DNA of 64,000 nucleotides from Azorhizobium oxalatiphilum (GCF_014635325.1 NZ_BMCT01000003.1:248001-312000), one strand, 5' to 3'. Counted from the first letter of the stretch, positions 18,269 to 28,248 are shown. Translations and numbers: made by a program. The notes: generated from the sequence alone by a model not told the origin.

Positions 18269-20716
18269 ATGCGGCTGCTGTTGAGGTTCTTCGGCTTCCT
18301 GTTCGCGCTTGGAACGGTGGTGCTGCTGGTCGGCGCCGCGGGCGCGACCTATTTCGTGTGGAAATATTCCCAGGATCTGCCCGACTACACCCAGCTGCAG
18401 AATTACGAGCCGCCGGTGATGACCCGCGTGCACGCGGGCGACGGCTCGCTGGTGGCCGAATATGCCCGCCAGCGCCGCCTCTACATGCCCATCCAGTCCG
18501 TGCCCAAGATGGTGGTGGAAGCCTTCCTGTCGGCCGAGGACAAGAATTTCTACGAGCATGGCGGCATCGACCCCACCGGCATCTTCCGCGCCGGCATGTT
18601 CTATCTCCAGAATCTGGGCTCCAGCCGCCGCCCGCAGGGCGCCTCCACCATTACCCAGCAGGTGGCCAAGAACTTCCTCCTGACCAATGAGGTCTCCATC
18701 GATCGCAAGATCAAGGAAGCGCTGCTGGCCCTGCGCATCGAGCGCACCTATTCCAAGGACAGGATTCTGGAGCTGTACCTGAACGAGATCTATCTCGGTT
18801 CCGGCTCCTACGGCATCGCCGCCGCCGCGCTGACCTATTTCGACAAGTCGGTGGAAGACCTGAACATCCAGCAGGCCGCCTATCTGGCCGCTTTGCCCAA
18901 GGCGCCGTCGTCCTACAATCCCTATCGGAACACCGACCGCGCCATCGAACGCCGGAACTGGGTGATCGACCGCATGGCCGAGAACGGCTTCATCACCACC
19001 GCGCAGGCGGAGACGGCGAAGAAGAGCGGCCTCGACGTGACCCCGCGTCCCACCGGCGCCCACATCTTCGCGGCCGAATATTATGCCGAGGAAGTGCGCC
19101 GGAACATTCTGGAGCGCTACGGCGAGACCAAGCTCTATGAGGGCGGCCTCTCGGTGCGAACCGCGCTCGACCCGCGCCTCCAGTCCATCGCCAAGAAGAC
19201 GCTGGGCGACGGCCTCGTGAAGTTCGACGAGCAGCGCGGCTGGCGCGGCCCCATCAACAAGATCGAGCTTGTCGGCGACTGGGGCCCGAAGCTGGCCGAG
19301 ATCCGCGCCTTCGGCGACATTCCGTGGCAGCTCGCCGTGGTGCTGGATTCGTCCAAGGACACCGCGCGCATCGGCCTCCAGCCGCCGCGCGACCGTTCGG
19401 GCGGCATCTCCACCGCGCGCGAGGTGGGCCTCATCACGCTCGACGGCGTCAAATGGGCGCGCTGGACCAAGGGGCCGGACGCCGGCAAGGCGGTCTCCTC
19501 CGTGGCGCAGGTGCTCAAGCCCGGCGACGTCATCTATGTGGAGCCCATGGCCGGCAAGGACGGCCAGTATCGCCTGCACCAGATCCCCGAGATCGAAGGC
19601 GCGCTGGTGGCCATGGAGCCGCGCACGGGCCGCGTGCTCGCGCTGGCCGGTGGCTTCTCCTATGACGAGAGCCAGTTCAACCGCGCCACGCAGGCGCTGC
19701 GGCAGGTGGGTTCGTCCTTCAAGCCCATCGTCTATGCCACCGCCATCGACAATGGCTACACGCCTTCCACCGTGGTGCTCGACGCTCCCATCGAGATCGA
19801 TCAGGGGCCGGGGCAGGCGGCCTGGGCGCCGGAAAACTACGCCAAGAAGTTCTATGGCCCGCAGACCCTGCGCTTCGGCCTGGAGCAGTCGCGTAACGTC
19901 ATGACCGTGCGCCTCGCGCAGGACGTGGGCATGCCGCTCATCGTCGATTACGCCAAGCGCTTCGGCATCTATGACGAGATGATGCCGGTGCTCTCCATGG
20001 CGCTGGGTGCGGGCGAGACCACGCTGCTGCGCATGGCGGGCGCCTATTCCATGATCGCCAACGGCGGGCGCAAGGTGACGCCCTCGCTGATCGACCGCGT
20101 TCAGGATCGTTATGGCCACACCATCTATCGTCATGACGACCGCGAGTGTCTGGGCTGCGACGCCACCTCCTGGAACAACCAGCCCGAGCCGACCCTGATC
20201 GACCGCCGTCCGGTGGTTCTGGATGCCATGAGCTCCTATCAGATCACCGCCATGATGGAGGGCGTGATCCAGCGCGGCACCGGCACGGCGCTGAAGGAAC
20301 TGGGCCGTCCCGTGGCCGGCAAGTCCGGCACCACCAATGACGAGAAGGACGCCTGGTTCATGTCCTTCACCCCCGACATGGTGGTGGGCATGTACATCGG
20401 CTACGACCGCCCCCGCTCCATGGGCAAGGGCGGCACCGGCGGCTCGCTCACCGCCCCCATGGTGCGTGACTTCTTCAAGTCCGCGCTGGAGGGCAAGCCG
20501 GCGATCCCGTTCCGGGTGCCGCCGGGCATCAAGCTGGTGCGCATCAATCCCAAGACCGGCCTGCGCGCCGGGCCGGGCGAGAATTCCATTCTCGAAGGCT
20601 TCAAGCCGGGCACCGCCCCGCCGGACAGCTATTCGGTGATCGGCGCCGACGCCTCGGTGGGCGTCTCGCCGGAAGCCGACCGCGCCGTGCGCTCGGGCAC
20701 CGGCGGGCTGTATTAG
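18269..20716 (+). CDS. mrcA: Penicillin-binding protein 1A (class A, bifunctional)
   Basis: Inner-membrane peptidoglycan synthase of 815 residues. It has one N-terminal membrane anchor (RFFGFLFALGTVVLLVGAAG). The GT51 glycosyltransferase domain carries EDKNFYEHGGID and GASTITQQVAKNF. The transpeptidase domain has SSFKP (nucleophile Ser), SRN and KSGTT motifs. The ATG at 18269 is preceded by GGGGAGGGAG, a better start than the in-frame upstream codon at 18227. An insertion between GT and TP domains (about residues 320-430, OB-like) is normal for PBP1A. It follows the amidase by 243 bp and ends in a terminator at 20741-20770. Confidence 0.96.
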   Translation: MRLLLRFFGFLFALGTVVLLVGAAGATYFVWKYSQDLPDYTQLQNYEPPVMTRVHAGDGSLVAEYARQRRLYMPIQSVPKMVVEAFLSAEDKNFYEHGGIDPTGIFRAGMFYLQNLGSSRRPQGASTITQQVAKNFLLTNEVSIDRKIKEALLALRIERTYSKDRILELYLNEIYLGSGSYGIAAAALTYFDKSVEDLNIQQAAYLAALPKAPSSYNPYRNTDRAIERRNWVIDRMAENGFITTAQAETAKKSGLDVTPRPTGAHIFAAEYYAEEVRRNILERYGETKLYEGGLSVRTALDPRLQSIAKKTLGDGLVKFDEQRGWRGPINKIELVGDWGPKLAEIRAFGDIPWQLAVVLDSSKDTARIGLQPPRDRSGGISTAREVGLITLDGVKWARWTKGPDAGKAVSSVAQVLKPGDVIYVEPMAGKDGQYRLHQIPEIEGALVAMEPRTGRVLALAGGFSYDESQFNRATQALRQVGSSFKPIVYATAIDNGYTPSTVVLDAPIEIDQGPGQAAWAPENYAKKFYGPQTLRFGLEQSRNVMTVRLAQDVGMPLIVDYAKRFGIYDEMMPVLSMALGAGETTLLRMAGAYSMIANGGRKVTPSLIDRVQDRYGHTIYRHDDRECLGCDATSWNNQPEPTLIDRRPVVLDAMSSYQITAMMEGVIQRGTGTALKELGRPVAGKSGTTNDEKDAWFMSFTPDMVVGMYIGYDRPRSMGKGGTGGSLTAPMVRDFFKSALEGKPAIPFRVPPGIKLVRINPKTGLRAGPGENSILEGFKPGTAPPDSYSVIGADASVGVSPEADRAVRSGTGGLY

Positions 20717-20740
20717 CCCTTCCGTCTCATCATCCGCTTC

Positions 20741-20770
20741 AAGGCCCGCGCTTCGGCGCGGGTCTTTCTC
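20741..20770 (+). terminator. Terminator after the PBP1A gene
   Basis: CCCGCGC-TTCG-GCGCGGG stem (20745-20762) followed by TCTTTCTC. Confidence 0.75.
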
Positions 20771-20856
20771 ATTGCGGACAGCGCACGAGGGGCGGCCGTT
20801 TACATGGCCTCCCGGTGTCGTTAGGTTCCGCCGCCTTATTCGGAGACATGTTTGCC

Positions 20857-21987
20857 ATGCGTGCGGAACTCGCCGCGAAAGTCGACGAGATCAATGCTTC
20901 CGTTGATCTGCTGCGTCAGCACCTCAATGTGGATCGTTCGCGCCGGCGCCTCGCCGAACTGAATGCCATCGCCGAGGATCCCAAGCTCTGGGACGAGCCC
21001 GAGCGCGCGCAGAAGATCATGCAGGAGCGCACCTCGCTTGAGGATGCGCTCGGCGCCATCGACCGCATCACCAAGGATCTGGCAGACAATATCGAGCTGA
21101 TCGAGCTCGGCGAGATGGAAGGCGACGAGAGCATTATCTCGGAAGCCGCCACCGCCCTCGAGGGCCTGAAGACGGAACTCGCCCGCCGTGAGCTGGACGC
21201 GCTGTTCACCGGCGAGGCTGACAGCAACGACACCTATCTGGAAGTCCATGCGGGTGCCGGCGGCACCGACAGCCAGGACTGGGCGCTCATGCTGCTGCGC
21301 ATGTACACCCGCTGGTGCGAGAAGCGCGGCTTCAAGACCGAGCTGGTGGACGAATCGGACGGTGAAACGGCGGGCATCAAGTCCGCGACCCTGCTGGTGA
21401 AGGGCCACAATGCCTATGGCTGGCTGAAGACCGAATTCGGCGTGCACCGCCTCGTGCGCATCTCGCCCTTCGATTCCAACGCCCGCCGCCAGACCTCGTT
21501 CGCCTCGGTGGACGTCTATCCGGTGATCGACGACCGCATCGTGGTGGAGATCAACGAGAGCGACGTGCGCGTGGACACCATGCGCTCCGGCGGCGCCGGC
21601 GGCCAGCACGTGAACAAGACCGAATCGGCTGTTCGCCTCACCCACATCCCCACCGGCATCGCGGTGGTCTCGCAGGGCGACCGTTCGCAGCACAAGAACC
21701 GCGCCACGGCGTGGAACATGCTGCGCGCCAAGCTCTATGAGATGGAGCTGAAGAAGCGCGAGGCGGAAGCCGCCGCCGAGCAGGCCGCCCGCACCGACAT
21801 CGGCTGGGGCCACCAGATCCGCTCCTACGTGCTCCAGCCCTATCAGCTGGTGAAGGACCTGCGCACCGGCGTCACCTCCGGCACCCCGCAGGAAGTGCTG
21901 GACGGCGATCTCGACCCGTTCATGGAAGCCGCCCTCGCCCAGCGCGCCTATGGCGGCGGGCCGGGGCAGGTGGAGGACGTGGAGTAA
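20857..21987 (+). CDS. prfB: Peptide chain release factor 2
   Basis: Recognises UGA and UAA and triggers peptide release. The codon-recognition tripeptide SPF is present (VRISPFDSNARR), as is the catalytic GGQ loop (GGAGGQHVNKTESAVR). About 376 residues from MRAEL. An in-frame ATG nine bases upstream (20848) is an alternative; a GGAG lies 5' of both. There is no internal in-frame UGA near codon 26, so the +1 autoregulatory frameshift found in E. coli prfB is absent. It is a single gene after the PBP1A terminator. Confidence 0.96.
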   Translation: MRAELAAKVDEINASVDLLRQHLNVDRSRRRLAELNAIAEDPKLWDEPERAQKIMQERTSLEDALGAIDRITKDLADNIELIELGEMEGDESIISEAATALEGLKTELARRELDALFTGEADSNDTYLEVHAGAGGTDSQDWALMLLRMYTRWCEKRGFKTELVDESDGETAGIKSATLLVKGHNAYGWLKTEFGVHRLVRISPFDSNARRQTSFASVDVYPVIDDRIVVEINESDVRVDTMRSGGAGGQHVNKTESAVRLTHIPTGIAVVSQGDRSQHKNRATAWNMLRAKLYEMELKKREAEAAAEQAARTDIGWGHQIRSYVLQPYQLVKDLRTGVTSGTPQEVLDGDLDPFMEAALAQRAYGGGPGQVEDVE

Positions 21988-22000
21988 TCCGCGACCCCTT

Positions 22001-22816
22001 TCAGTAAACGTTCGCCGTCACCTTGAGATAGGTGGCGGGGATGGAAGTGCGATCCGGGCTCCCGCTGGTGTTCTGGCGGATGAACAGCTCATCCAGCTCC
22101 GCCTTCAGGCTCTCCTCCCGGCCATCGCGGGCGGCGGCCTCGAAGGCGTTCATGGTCGGCCCGTAATAGTGGCGGAAGGTCTCCACCACTTCGGCCGGCG
22201 GCAGCGGGAAATCGAACCTGTAGGTGGCTTCCTCGCAGGTGATGTCGCCTTCCGGGATGCCGGCCTTGCCGAAGCGCTCGATCACGTTCGGCTTGAGGCC
22301 CCATGTCATGGGGCTGATGAAGCCTTCCGGCGGGGGCGGCGCATAGGCCGAGCTGATCTTCAGGATCTGCGCCACAAGCGTCGGGTCGCCGGGAATCCAG
22401 TTGCCCATCACCACCCGCCCGCCGGGACGGGTCACGCGTACCATCTGGCGCGCCACGTCGAAGGGGCGGGGGGCGAACATGGCGCCGAACACGCTCAGCA
22501 CCAGATCGAAGTTCTTGTCCGGAAGTCCGGCAAGCTCGGTGGCGTCGCCCTCCTCGAAGCGGATGTTGGCGAGGCCCGCCTCCTGCGCCCGCCGGTTGCC
22601 GGCCTCCACCAGATAGCCGGCGATATCGACGCCCAGCACGTCCGCCCCGAGATTGGCGGCGGGCAGCGCGGTGGTGCCGTCGCCGCAGCCGAGATCGAGC
22701 ACCGTCATGCCCGGGCCGACGCCGAGGGCCGCGACCAGCGCTTCGCCGCTCTCGCGCATGGAGATGGCGATGCGCGCGAAATCACCTTTCTCCCACAGTG
22801 CCTTGTTCGGGTTCAT
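22001..22816 (-). CDS. SAM-dependent class I methyltransferase
   Basis: A 271-residue Rossmann-fold methyltransferase of the UbiE/Methyltransf_11 type. SAM-binding motif I is VLDLGCGDGTTALPAA (about residues 46-61), motif II VDIAGYLVEAGNRRA, and motif post-I FDLVLSVFGAMFAPRP. Substrate not predictable. GGAGGCTCCG precedes the ATG at 22816. It is convergent with prfB, with only 13 bp between stop codons, and no terminator is evident between them. Confidence 0.85.
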   Translation of the reverse strand: MNPNKALWEKGDFARIAISMRESGEALVAALGVGPGMTVLDLGCGDGTTALPAANLGADVLGVDIAGYLVEAGNRRAQEAGLANIRFEEGDATELAGLPDKNFDLVLSVFGAMFAPRPFDVARQMVRVTRPGGRVVMGNWIPGDPTLVAQILKISSAYAPPPPEGFISPMTWGLKPNVIERFGKAGIPEGDITCEEATYRFDFPLPPAEVVETFRHYYGPTMNAFEAAARDGREESLKAELDELFIRQNTSGSPDRTSIPATYLKVTANVY

Positions 22817-23046
22817 CGGAGCCTCCCGGTTGCGAGGGGAGGTTACGCAAGGGAGGGGTGGCCGCAATCATCCATATGATGCTGCCGATACGGCAAAAAG
22901 GGAGAGGGCATGTCTCCGTTCGGAGGAGTGCCCGGGCCATCCGTTTGAGCCTCTTGCCGGCTTGAAGCCGGGGGCCTTCGCGCCCTCTCCGCCACGCGGG
23001 GAGAGGGCGCGCGCCCGATCCTGTCCAGACGCCGTAACAGGCGAAT

Positions 23047-23520
23047 TCAGCCCAGCGCCTTCGCCGCTTCCAGCACTTCTTCGGCGTGGCCGTCCACCTT
23101 CACCTTGGGCCACACCTGCGCGACCGTGCCGTCGCGGCCGACCAGCAGGGTGACGCGGGAGACGCCCATGAAGGTCTTGCCGTACATGCTCTTCTCGCCC
23201 CACACGCCATAGGCTTCTAGCATGGCATGGGTCTCGTCGGAGCCGAGCGGGAAATCCAGCTCGTACTTGGCCTTGAACTTGTCCTGCGCCGTCACCGGAT
23301 CGCCGGAGACGCCGAGAATGGCGGTGTCAGCGGCGGAGAACTGGGCGCGCAGGCCGTTGAAGGCGATGGCCTCCTTGGTGCAGCCGGGGGTGTTCGCCTT
23401 GGGGTAGAAATAGATCACCAGCTTCTTGCCGGCATAATCCTTCAGCGACACCGACGCGCCGCCGTCGCGGGGGAGCGTGAAATCCGGTGCCTTTGCGCCG
23501 GGCTGGGGAATATCTGCCAT
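23047..23520 (-). CDS. bcp: Peroxiredoxin, BCP/PrxQ family
   Basis: Thiol peroxidase of 157 residues that reduces hydroperoxides. The peroxidatic cysteine is Cys47 in YPKANTPGCTKEA. The usual PrxQ resolving cysteine five residues later is replaced (TKEAIAF), and no other cysteine is present. It must therefore work as a one-Cys enzyme with an external thiol. AAGGAAGG lies upstream of the ATG at 23520; an extra seven residues from an upstream codon are possible but unlikely. Single gene. Confidence 0.93.
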   Translation of the reverse strand: MADIPQPGAKAPDFTLPRDGGASVSLKDYAGKKLVIYFYPKANTPGCTKEAIAFNGLRAQFSAADTAILGVSGDPVTAQDKFKAKYELDFPLGSDETHAMLEAYGVWGEKSMYGKTFMGVSRVTLLVGRDGTVAQVWPKVKVDGHAEEVLEAAKALG

Positions 23521-23899
23521 CTGCCTTCCTTTCGACGTCACGTCGTCCTAGAGCCGGAAACGATGTCAGCCGGGCACCATCGTGCGGCGGCTGGCAGGAG
23601 TGAAACTCTCTTTCCAACATATGGGAGCGTGATTCACGGGGGCGGTAAGCGGTCTTTCGCTTGCCGCCGGTGGGATCATGCTTCCGGCCGCAGGACGCGG
23701 CCGTCCGATACGGACGGTAAAGCGTTTTGCCGTCAGGGTGTTAGAGCGCGATTTCCGATTGGGATCGCTGCAAGGTGAGGGGAGGGCTGCCCAAGGCGGG
23801 CTGCCGGCCTTGCCTCGAGGGGCGGAATGTCCATTCTGCCAGTTGGTGGGCACCGGGCGCGGGGGCGCAGGGGTAGCGAGGCCGAAGGGTGCTGAAGGC
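23521..23899. other. Intergenic region between bcp and the AsmA-like gene
   Basis: No supported gene. It contains a perfect hairpin CCGTCCG-ATA-CGGACGG (23701-23717) and an imperfect palindrome CGATTTCCGATTGGGATCG at about 23748-23768, which resembles repeats scattered in Rhizobiales genomes. The divergent promoters for bcp and the large rightward gene should be here. Confidence 0.4.
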
Positions 23900-26800
23900 A
23901 TGAGCGAACAGCGGGCGCGGTCCAAGCCGGCGCAATCCAGGCCGGTGGCGTCCAAGCCGGCGGTGCGTCAACCGCGCCGATCCCATCTGCGCGGGCTGGC
24001 GGGTGCCTTCATCCCGAGGTCCCGCCCGGCCCGCATCGCCGTGGGCCTGCTGGTCGGCCTGATGGGCCTCGCCGGCCTGTCGGCGCTCGGCCTCTATCTG
24101 CTCATCGCCGGCGGCATCGTCACCGCCAATCTCGCCACGCCCTATATCGAGCGGGCCATCGAGGACCGGCTGGAGGGCAAGTACGACGTGCGAATCGGCT
24201 CCACCCTGGTGGAGACCATGCACGGCGGCGCCACCGTGGTGATCGCCCGCGACATCTCCGTCACCGAGCCGGACGGCACCGTGGTGGCGAGCGCGCCCAG
24301 CGCCGAGGTGGAGCTGGAAGGCAGCCTGCTGACCCTTTCCATCCGCGCCCGGCGTTTCGATCTCATCGGCGCGGAACTGACCCTGCGCATCGGCCCGCGG
24401 GGCGATGTGGCGGTGGCCGCCGGCCGTGGCGCCCGTCCGCTGCGGCCCGGTGCCGCCCCGCCGGAGCCCGACAGGGCGACCCAGCCCGCCGCCGCCCCGC
24501 AGGCCAATGCCGGCCAGCCGGCCGCCCCCACCGGCCCGGTGTCGCAGGGCGCGCCGCTGCCCGCCGCCACGGCACAGGTGCCCCCGCCGCCCGTCGCCGC
24601 CCCCGCAGTGGCGGCTGAGGCCGGCAGCGATCCGCTGGTGCTGAAAGCCTTCGCCGGCTGGCTGAACGCGCTGGAGAATTCGGGCTTCGACGGCAGCGCG
24701 CTGTCCGACATCGGGCTCAAGAACGGCAGTCTGGTGGTGCAGAACGAGGCCACCGGCCGCACCATCACCTTCGACGACATCTCCATCCGCCTCGGCCGCA
24801 CGCAGGAGGGCGGGGCGGAGCTGACCTTCACCTCGCAGCAGCCGCACGGCCTCGCCACGCTGGTGGCCAACATCGGCCCGGCCCGCAATGGCGAGCGGCT
24901 GGTGGATCTGCAGCTCAAGGATGTCTCCACCCGCGATCTGGTGCAGGCCTTCAGCCAGGATCTGAAGCGCTTCTACATGGACACCCCGCTGGGCGCGACG
25001 CTGCGCGCGCGCCTAGCCACCGACGGCCGGGTGCTGGCGGCGGAAGGCGGGCTCTCGCTCGGTGCCGGCGCCATCGGCAATGGCGAGGAAGTGGAGGAGC
25101 GCTTCCACATCGACTATGCGCAGGCGCGCCTGACGCTGGATCCGGCCACGCGCTCCATCACCCTGCTGCCGCTGGTGGCGGCGAAGAACCAGAACAAGGT
25201 GGCGCTCAAGGGCCTGATCACCGTTCCGGACCTCACCAGCCAGCCGTGGCCCTACACCATCAGCCCCGTGGATGTGACGCTGGCCGGCCCCGAGATGGCC
25301 GAGCCGCCCCTCGTCCTCGACCAGCTCGTCATCGCCGGCCGCTTCACCCCGTGGGATCGCAGGCTGCTGATCGAGAGGGGCGAACTGGGCAATGCCAGCG
25401 GCAATCTCTCCTTCACCGGCATGTTCGATTTCGGCGTGCCCGCGCCCTATGTGCAGATCAAGGCCATCGGCTCCCGCATGCCGTCCGGCGCGGTGAAGCG
25501 CTTCTGGCCGGTGACGCTCGCCCCGCCGGCCCGCACCTATGTGCTGGAGAACATCTCCGGCGGCACCGTGGACAGCACCGTCTTCAACGCGAAGATCGCG
25601 CTCGACCTGATCGGCCAGAAGGATCTGCCGCTGCCGGACGATGCGGTGCGCATGGAGATGGCGGGCTCCGGCATCACCTTCCGGGCAGTGAAAGGCCTGC
25701 CGCCGCTGGTGAACACCAGGCTCGGCGTCATCGTCACCGGCCGCTCGGTGCGGGTGAACATTCCCGAGGCCACCGTCATCACGCCCCAGAACCGCAAGCT
25801 CAGCGTGTCCGAGGGGGTGTTCCTCATTCCCGACTATTTCCCGCGCGAGCCGAACGGCCTCGTGAAGGTGAAGTTCGATGGCCCGGCGGATGCCGGCATC
25901 GAGGTGCTGGGCATGGAGCCGCTGAAGGGCTCCGAGGGGCAGGCGTTCGATCCCTCCACCACGCGCGGCAAACTCTCGGCGCTGCTGCAGGTGAAGATCC
26001 TGTTCCGCAAGGTGCCGCAGCCGGGGGACGTGGATTATTCGCTGGAAGCCAAGCTCACCGACTTCGGCGTGGATCACGTGTTCCAGACCCATCGACTGGA
26101 AGGGGCGAGCGTGGATGCGTTCGCATCCTCGGCCGGCGTGCAGCTGCGCGGCGAGGGCAAGATCGCCGGCGCCCCCATCGCCTTCGACTACAGCAAGCGC
26201 AAGGACAAGGCCGACGCCGACGTGAAGGTCAATGCCACGCTGGACGATGCCGCGCGGCAGAAGCTCGGGCTTGAGATCACCGCCGTGTCCGGCCCCATCG
26301 CGGTGAAGCTGACAGGCACCACCAACAATACCCAGACCAAGGCCGCCATCGAGCTGGACCTGACGGCGGCGCGCATCGCCGACCTCGTGCCCGGCCTGTC
26401 GAAGCCGGCGGGCAAGCCGCTCAAGGCCAAGTTCAATTCCGACGATGCGGGCAAGAGCCTGAAGATCGCCGACCTCACCGTGGAAGGCTCCGGCACCAAT
26501 ATCCGGGGCGCGCTGGAGATGGCCGACAGCGGCGATATCGTCGCCGCCAACTTCCCCACCTTCCAGCTTTCCGACGGCGACAAGGCCAGCCTGCGCGCGG
26601 ACCGTTCCGGCGAAGTACTGAAGCTGCGCATCAATGGCGAGGTGATGGACGCGCGCGGCATCCTGAAGAGCCTCGTGGGCACCCCCGCCTCCAGCTCTGC
26701 GCCGAAGAAGAACGAGAAGACGCAGGACGTGGACGTGGAGGCGAAGATCGGCGCCCTCACCGGCAACAATGGCGAGGTGCTGCGACAGGTGGATCTGGCC

Positions 26801-27529
26801 GTGGGCCGGCGGGGCGTGGAGCTGCGCAGCTTCTCCCTCACCGCCAAGGCGGGCCGCGAAGGCACGGTGGCGGGCGAGATCCGCAACTGGGGCGAGAGCA
26901 CCCGCAAGGGCCTCTATGTCACCACCTCGGACGCCGGTGCGCTGCTGCGCTTCCTCGACACCTACGGCAAGGTGCAGGGCGGCACCATGTGGATCATCGT
27001 CGATCCGCCGCGCGGCGACGGGGCGGCGCAGAACGGCGTCGTCAACATCCGCGACTTCGTCATCCGCGGCGAGCCCGGCCTCGACAGCCTGAGCCAGGCC
27101 ACCCGCGACAGTTCCGGCCGGGTGGAGCAGGGCACGGCGGTGTTCGAGAAGGCGCAGGCCCAGTTCACCCGCACCACCGGCAAGGTGGCGATCCGCGACG
27201 GGGCGATCTGGGGGCCGGTGGCGGGCGCCACCTTCGACGGCACCATCGATTTCGCCGCCGAGCGCCTCGCCATGCGCGGCACCTATGTGCCGGCCTATGG
27301 CCTCAACAACCTGTTCTCCAAGCTGCCCATCCTCGGCGCGTTTCTGGGCGGCGGGCCGAACGAGGGGCTGGTGGGCGTGACCTTCGAGGTCTCGGGGCCC
27401 ATGAGCGGGCCGACGCTGCGCATCAATCCGCTCTCGGCGGTGGCGCCGGGCTTCCTGCGCAAGATGTTCGAGTTCCGCGGCGCCACCAGCGACACGCTGC
27501 CCGCCGTCACAATGCCGGGCAATCCGTAG
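23900..27529 (+). CDS. Giant AsmA-like / DUF3971 (YhdP-type) envelope protein
   Basis: About 1209 residues from the ATG at 23900. A basic cytoplasmic N-terminus is followed by one membrane helix (about residues 44-74). A long beta-rich periplasmic body contains a Pro/Ala-rich low-complexity linker (about 185-245), and an AsmA-like C-terminal region (FDGTIDFAAERLAMRGTYVPAYGLNN...LGAFLGGGPNEGL) ends the protein. This matches the DUF3971/AsmA_2 architecture of YhdP, TamB-like bridge proteins thought to move phospholipid between membranes. The family assignment is by architecture and C-terminal motif; the lipid-transport role is family knowledge. Single gene, divergent from bcp. Confidence 0.82.
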   Translation: MSEQRARSKPAQSRPVASKPAVRQPRRSHLRGLAGAFIPRSRPARIAVGLLVGLMGLAGLSALGLYLLIAGGIVTANLATPYIERAIEDRLEGKYDVRIGSTLVETMHGGATVVIARDISVTEPDGTVVASAPSAEVELEGSLLTLSIRARRFDLIGAELTLRIGPRGDVAVAAGRGARPLRPGAAPPEPDRATQPAAAPQANAGQPAAPTGPVSQGAPLPAATAQVPPPPVAAPAVAAEAGSDPLVLKAFAGWLNALENSGFDGSALSDIGLKNGSLVVQNEATGRTITFDDISIRLGRTQEGGAELTFTSQQPHGLATLVANIGPARNGERLVDLQLKDVSTRDLVQAFSQDLKRFYMDTPLGATLRARLATDGRVLAAEGGLSLGAGAIGNGEEVEERFHIDYAQARLTLDPATRSITLLPLVAAKNQNKVALKGLITVPDLTSQPWPYTISPVDVTLAGPEMAEPPLVLDQLVIAGRFTPWDRRLLIERGELGNASGNLSFTGMFDFGVPAPYVQIKAIGSRMPSGAVKRFWPVTLAPPARTYVLENISGGTVDSTVFNAKIALDLIGQKDLPLPDDAVRMEMAGSGITFRAVKGLPPLVNTRLGVIVTGRSVRVNIPEATVITPQNRKLSVSEGVFLIPDYFPREPNGLVKVKFDGPADAGIEVLGMEPLKGSEGQAFDPSTTRGKLSALLQVKILFRKVPQPGDVDYSLEAKLTDFGVDHVFQTHRLEGASVDAFASSAGVQLRGEGKIAGAPIAFDYSKRKDKADADVKVNATLDDAARQKLGLEITAVSGPIAVKLTGTTNNTQTKAAIELDLTAARIADLVPGLSKPAGKPLKAKFNSDDAGKSLKIADLTVEGSGTNIRGALEMADSGDIVAANFPTFQLSDGDKASLRADRSGEVLKLRINGEVMDARGILKSLVGTPASSSAPKKNEKTQDVDVEAKIGALTGNNGEVLRQVDLAVGRRGVELRSFSLTAKAGREGTVAGEIRNWGESTRKGLYVTTSDAGALLRFLDTYGKVQGGTMWIIVDPPRGDGAAQNGVVNIRDFVIRGEPGLDSLSQATRDSSGRVEQGTAVFEKAQAQFTRTTGKVAIRDGAIWGPVAGATFDGTIDFAAERLAMRGTYVPAYGLNNLFSKLPILGAFLGGGPNEGLVGVTFEVSGPMSGPTLRINPLSAVAPGFLRKMFEFRGATSDTLPAVTMPGNP

Positions 27530-27854
27530 GGCGTTTCCTGCGGGCGGGGGGCGATCGGCCCGGCATCGCCTGCCCCTCCGAGCCCTCTCCCGCTTGAATT
27601 GCGGGCCTGCCGCAGCGGTGAAGGCGACAGGCCCCTCTCCTGCCTGCGGGCGAGGGGTGGGAGGGGACGGACGCGCCACCCGGATCTCAAAGGGGGCAAG
27701 GGCGTCAAAATCAAGCGATAGCAATGTTTTTCGTGCTGCGTTGCGGGGTGCGACAAGTCAGCCTCACGCAAGCTTCTGCTCACAAAGTCGCGATGGACGG
27801 TTGCATGGTGCCTCCGTTAAACTGTCCGTGGGGGGACAGACAGGGGGTCGTGTG
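27530..27854. repeat. Intergenic region with degenerate GC-rich inverted repeat
   Basis: About 325 bp without a gene. The part at 27583-27664 pairs GCCCTCTCCCGC with inverted GCGGGCGAGGGG-type sequence, a degenerate relative of the CCCTCTCCCGC repeats elsewhere in the window. The downstream half, AT-richer, presumably carries the promoter of the small secreted protein gene. Confidence 0.45.
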
Positions 27855-28217
27855 ATGCGTTTGACTGTAGTGGCGGGGATGTGCCTCGCTCTGGCCGGCG
27901 GCGCGACGCCGGCTCTCGCCAAGGGACCGGGCAAGTACAAGGTCGAGGGCGTCAATTCCGAGGACAATTCGAAGTACTCGGGCACGGCCGTCATCACCAA
28001 GACCGGCAAGGATTCGTGGCGGGTCGTTTCCACCATCGACGGCGACAAGTTCGATGGCTATGCCATCGGCGACGAGGAACTCCTCGCCGTGACCTTCACG
28101 GGCAACGGCTCGTCCGGCGTGGCGCTCTACGTGGTCCAGCCCGATGGTAGCTACAAGGGCATCTGGGCCTTCAAGGGCGACAGCAAGATCAGCGCGGAAA
28201 TGCTCACCCCGCAGTGA
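27855..28217 (+). CDS. Secreted hypothetical protein, 120 aa
   Basis: The signal peptide MRLTVVAGMCLALAGG...ALA is followed by a mature region of about 97 residues rich in Gly/Lys/Asp (KYKVEGVNSEDNSKYSGTAV, then TGKDSWRVVSTIDGDKFDGY). It has a lipocalin-like or fibronectin-binding-like alternation of beta strands: each strand is a statement of value with GTAVITKTG-type turns. No catalytic motif and no cysteine in the mature part. GGGGG lies upstream of the ATG; a GTG directly before the ATG is an alternative start. Convergent with tyrS across a perfect palindromic terminator. I do not recognise a named family. Confidence 0.75.
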   Translation: MRLTVVAGMCLALAGGATPALAKGPGKYKVEGVNSEDNSKYSGTAVITKTGKDSWRVVSTIDGDKFDGYAIGDEELLAVTFTGNGSSGVALYVVQPDGSYKGIWAFKGDSKISAEMLTPQ

Positions 28218-28248
28218 TGCAGGGACGCGCCGACCATCCGGAAACGCG

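Noticed and set aside
18155-20134. Long minus-strand frame opposite the PBP1A gene
   Set aside because: Antisense shadow; the plus strand carries all GT51 and transpeptidase motifs.
20848-20960. Programmed +1 frameshift in prfB
   Set aside because: The reading frame is continuous from the start; no in-frame UGA with a CUU-type slippery site is present.
25013-27724. Minus-strand open frame of about 900 codons opposite the AsmA-like gene
   Set aside because: Shadow of the real gene, without start signals; His/Arg/Gly-rich content is typical of antisense frames in this genome.
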